From Thunnus maccoyii (Eukaryota > Chordata > Actinopteri > Scombriformes > Scombridae): DNA of 64,000 bases. A model generated the notes under the pieces. It had not been told where the DNA came from. It was given only the letters and a program-made list of their open reading frames with translations, and made no database searches. Where the stretch lies: NCBI RefSeq assembly GCF_910596095.1, contig NC_056551.1, positions 5,195,001 to 5,259,000 on the forward strand, written 5' to 3'. The first letter of the stretch is position 1. Every line of letters starts with the position of its first letter. Of this stretch, positions 60,220 through 64,000 are shown in pieces. A program made the translations under genes and the position numbers.

Positions 60220-62640
60220 TGCTAAATGCTAACTTTACCATGCTAACATGCTCATAATGTCAATCCGAACATGCTGATGGTAATGTTTACCATGTTCACA
60301 ATCTTAGTTTAGCATGTTGGCAGCGCTGTCCTGCTGCCAAACTCCAGATGAGAGAAGCTTTTCGGGCTACATTCAGGCTTCTCTACCCTCAGATAGGTGG
60401 AGCTTGTTTGGACTGTACCACAGGACTGTAAACACAGATCAGATCTGCAGATGCTACTCAGGGCTGAAAAAATGTGCTGCCAACTTCTCTGTTTTTAGGA
60501 GGAAAAAAAGTTTTAATTTACAGGTTGCAGTGTGTAATTATAATATTTTCCTAAAAAAGATGTTGGAATTTAACATCAGTCAAAAGTAAAACATCACATG
60601 ACATAGTGCCCTTTGTAGTAAAGACAAACTGAAATGTTGGTCTAAAATTAAATGTGAATTAAATAAGGTTAATGCATTAATAAGAGCAATTAACACGCAT
60701 TACAACATTTATTGTAAATGTAAATGTTTTTTCTGTTTTTTCTTGGTTGACAAATCCATGACCCTTCTGAACTCAAACCTATCTCCTTGTCTTTAAACCT
60801 TGTTTTTGGCATCTGTATTAATCAATTTTGCACTTTCACTCAAGTTAACAATTTGAATACTTCCACCCATCCCTCCTTTTACCTCTTCCTGTTTTTATCT
60901 CTGTTGTTTTCTCTGATTCTGTCTCTGTCCCTGTTTTCTTCCTTCTTCCTCTTTTAACCTCCTCTCTCTCTGTCCGAGGGTGTACACAGAACAGACTGGA
61001 AGTCATTTCAGAAAGAAATTAACACAGAAGTCTAATACTCTAATGCTCCCTACACAGCAAATTGGATTCGTGCACTTCACTGACTCTGAGTATCAGTGTG
61101 TTGCAGAACACAAAGCCTCCTGCAGCAAGTCAGAAACACAGACTCGGGAGATGGTGGTGCTTCAGCACGGCTAAACTCTCTGGTTTCAGATGGTTTTTGT
61201 GCTGCTTTTAGTTGCATGAGAACATACCATACCAGGCTAAAAGTATGTGGACACCTGAACATTACACCCATAAGTATGGCTGTTTTTTTTAATTATTAAA
61301 ACAAACAAAACAGAAATAATGAATTTCTGTCAAAGTAAAACAAAACATGTCAAAACTTGTGCCATACATATCAAGAAAATAAACATTAATACAGAGAAGG
61401 ATACACTTCCTGAGAGATCAGGCTGCACCAAAACACTTATTACATTTCAAAATGAACAACTCTTAACTACCAATTCAGCTGACTCAAACTGACTTTCATA
61501 AATTCTCCCTAAAGGAAAAAAAAATCCTGTTACATCTAAACCTAAATAGGCAGCTCATTTCTCATTTCCCGCCTTATGTGGCTGTAATGTTGTAATGTGT
61601 TTCATTACTTTTTTGCCCTGCAGCTCGAATGTTAATTATGTTTGTTAGAAAACCTCTGAGACATTTCTGAAGTCACTGAAAGACATTGTTATTGTTGTTG
61701 CAGTTTTGGTTAACCTTACAGGCTTTTAGTGTCTCTGCAAAGACAATCAGTATGCACTGTATGTGCTGTGTTCTGTGTGTTTACATTTCATATTTAAAGC
61801 ACTTTGAAAGGTGCTAATGAACTCATCTTGCTTCTTCTTAAACAGTATAAACAGTGTTAATCTGCATTTATTTTGATTTATCTTCCATATAAAAGTTCCA
61901 GCATTTTGTTTTCTTTTTTAGCACCTTCCTTGCATCTTAACAGACTTGACTGTGTTCATTTTTCTGGCATAATATGAACCAGTTTACAGGATTTTTAAAC
62001 ACTATTCTTATTGCATTTTTAACAAGGACAGGAAACGTGAATGTTTTTCTAATGTAATAATGGATTTAGTATTAATGCATGTCAGACTATGTTGTCAAAG
62101 TTAGTAATAAAACTGATCAAAGCAGTAATAAAACTGGATTTGATAAAGTAAGTTACAGAATGTTTTGAATTTTACAAAACTGTAGCCTCTTGAAACTCTG
62201 TTTCATCTACACAAACCAAAGTAATTGAAATTTTGCTTTAGGAACTGAACTTTGATTGTAGTGTGTGAAAACACAAAAGCAATACAGCAATGGTTCACTG
62301 ATCTTTAACTTTAGAGAGAGAACAACTCCGGTCACAACAAAGAACAAGTTCTCAGTCAAGTTGGTAAAAAAAAAATCCTTTAACAACAATGGTACAAATC
62401 TGTACTAAATGGATATAGAACTGTGGATGAAGGCATATCACTGCTATTGTTGAATTATGTCTTACTGAAAAAGATTATTTCCATTTGTATATTTGGCTAG
62501 AATATTGGAGCCATGTAAAAGGTAGAGAAAAAAGAACTGAGCGCTCAATCAGAGATAAAAAGAGAGCTAGGTTGTATAGAACTAATATCAACCCAAATTT
62601 CCTGTTTTTTTTATATCTTATATAGTATTTTACCATATAA
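60220..62640. other. Intergenic region, no gene seen
   Basis: AT-rich unique-looking sequence with a pyrimidine-rich stretch at about 60,880-60,980. No coding exon is recognised. Confidence 0.6.
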
Positions 62641-62872
62641 ATTTTGTGGTACACCATGTTCCTGTGGTAAATTCTTGTGGCATTTTCTTGTGGTACAGGA
62701 AATCTAACAAATTAGATTTGTGTGGTATTTTGGGACCTTTATCACAGGACTGTACTGCAGAACATGTAGTAAAGTACAACAGAACATGTGCTAAAGTAGT
62801 ATTACCTATGGTACATTGCCATAGAATCTATGGTACAGCGCTACAGAACATCTGGTTAAGTACCACAGGACC

Positions 62873-63060
62873 AGGGGCCTCATTTATAACTGTTGTGTAC
62901 ACACAAAGCAGGGTTTGAAAGATATGTACTTCACTTCTCAGGAAAAGATTGGGATTTATAAAAACAAACTTGACAGGAGAATGTACACACCTGTGGAGAA
63001 ACTCTGACACTGTGTCCTAACAGCAAGTGAGCGTCCAACTATCGCATCACATTGGACGTT
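62873..63060 (+). repeat. Dispersed teleost repeat
   Basis: 'ggggcctcatttataactgt' followed by 'tgtgtacacacaaagcaggg' matches the start of a widespread teleost interspersed element, from recollection. Non-coding. Confidence 0.45.
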
Positions 63061-63083
63061 CTCTGTCCACACTGAATCCATTA

Positions 63084-63114
63084 AATATGTATATGTATGT
63101 ATGTATGTATGTAT
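63084..63114. repeat. (TATG)n microsatellite
   Basis: About six tetranucleotide units. Confidence 0.9.
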
Positions 63115-63359
63115 ATCAGTTGAACACTTGAGATCACACATCTTATCTTCCTATGTTTGTACTTTCTAAACAGAAAACACATATTGTGATATTTAGATGC
63201 TTCTTTACTGGAAATGACATACAATATAGCCAGTGGGTTATGTAGGATAAGTAGGTTGTTATTAGTGATGGTCATTTACCTTAATAAGGCTACTCCAGCT
63301 TTTTTTTAGGGTTTTGTACTGAAATGAGGAGGTATCTCTGATAGAAATAGTAGCAAGGA

Positions 63360-64000
63360 ATAGTGGTCATTAGCCAGCTAGACATAAATAGCCTATTAGC
63401 TGCTAATGCGGGGTGTGGGGGCCCTGCTTGTGATGTTGAGGCCGAGGAAGAGCAGTCCTTGTGCACTGCTTTCCCCTTATTCGCCTCACCTGGGGAGAAA
63501 AGGGGAGCGTCCCCTCTGACCCAGGTGGGACACCTCTCATGGGTAACTGTGCTAATGTCTGAAACAACCTGTGTGTCAGAAATCTCTTGGAGGTCACGTA
63601 ATAGTTAGGGCGACGCCCTTTATTGTAAAAATGTAGCTGTTGCTGTCTCCAGCCAGAGGCAGCGGCACAAACAGGCCAGACACTGTCACGAATACGGCCG
63701 TGGCGAGGAAGCGGAAGCTGCTGGGCAGGCCCTGGATGGCTTGCACTTGCACTGGACCTGTCCCTGGACTTCTCCCCAGGGCAGCAATGTTATTGACTCT
63801 GCTGCTGGTGCTGCTGCTGCTGCTGCTGCTGTTGCTGGGGATGGAGCTGTGAGGCCAGGTGCTCCGCCTTCAGTCGTCTCCAGACTCTCAGGCTATAGTG
63901 TCTGGATGTCTAGGCCGAAGATTGATTTGGTGGAGAGAGGAGTGTTAATAAGGAGGTGCAGCTCATGGTCCTTTAGGGGGGACAGGCCCAGCCATGTTGT
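63360..64000. other. GC-rich unassigned segment with CTG repeat
   Basis: GC-rich relative to its surroundings, with a CTG run at about 63,800-63,835. Translations on both strands show no recognised domain. It could be the edge of a gene, a regulatory island or a degenerate mobile element that continues beyond the window. Confidence 0.3.

Noticed and set aside
63403-63852. Possible terminal exon of a gene extending past the window
   Set aside because: No splice-bounded frame with a recognised domain. Translations are dominated by a CTG repeat and stop codons.

Overview
The window is nuclear DNA from a ray-finned fish, most likely a spiny-rayed (percomorph) teleost. The evidence is split genes with GT-AG introns, a teleost type-2 growth hormone receptor, teleost-type interspersed repeats (L2/Rex-like LINE, Tc1-like and pogo-like DNA transposons, several short element families) and many microsatellites. 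There are no bacterial features, operons, rRNA genes or CRISPR arrays. Five protein-coding genes can be assembled exon by exon, and in every one the splice phases close cleanly.

Layout. 1-4,700: repeat-rich intergenic DNA. About 4,700-24,590 (+): growth hormone receptor (ghr, type 2), with a probable untranslated first exon near 4.7-5.06 kb and eight coding exons (9,803-24,588; 584 aa). 26,206-31,484 (+): ccdc152, eight coding exons, 267 aa, coiled coil. About 33.7-37,551 (+): nim1k, an AMPK-related Ser/Thr kinase, three coding exons, 434 aa. GHR and CCDC152 are also neighbours in mammals, and NIM1K lies in the same human chromosome region, so the block looks ancestral.

40,102-40,796 (-) and 45,221-45,862 (+): two divergently oriented GADD45 (gamma-like) stress and cell-cycle genes. 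They share a 1,033-bp inverted repeat that covers the last two coding exons, the intron between them and most of the 3' UTR. The arms are about 99.4% identical by eye, while first exons and promoters are clearly diverged. This points to recent gene conversion between inverted paralogues and is the most striking feature of the window. The 3' UTR also carries an iterated small hairpin, one copy of which shows a compensatory base-pair change.

46.7-64 kb: no confident gene. It holds microsatellites, a GC-rich possible regulatory block near 52 kb, two adjacent perfect hairpins at 52,951-53,068, a foldback element at 55.34-55.56 kb, and a stack of nested transposons at 56.6-59.25 kb (pogo-like element inside an L2-like LINE inside another repeat, with a Tc1-like remnant alongside).

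The genes do not form one pathway. GHR is a cytokine receptor signalling through JAK2/STAT5, NIM1K is a cytosolic kinase, CCDC152 is poorly characterised, and GADD45 proteins bind and regulate MTK1/p38, PCNA, p21 and CDK1. Repeat family assignments rest on recollection of typical teleost sequences, not on a database search.
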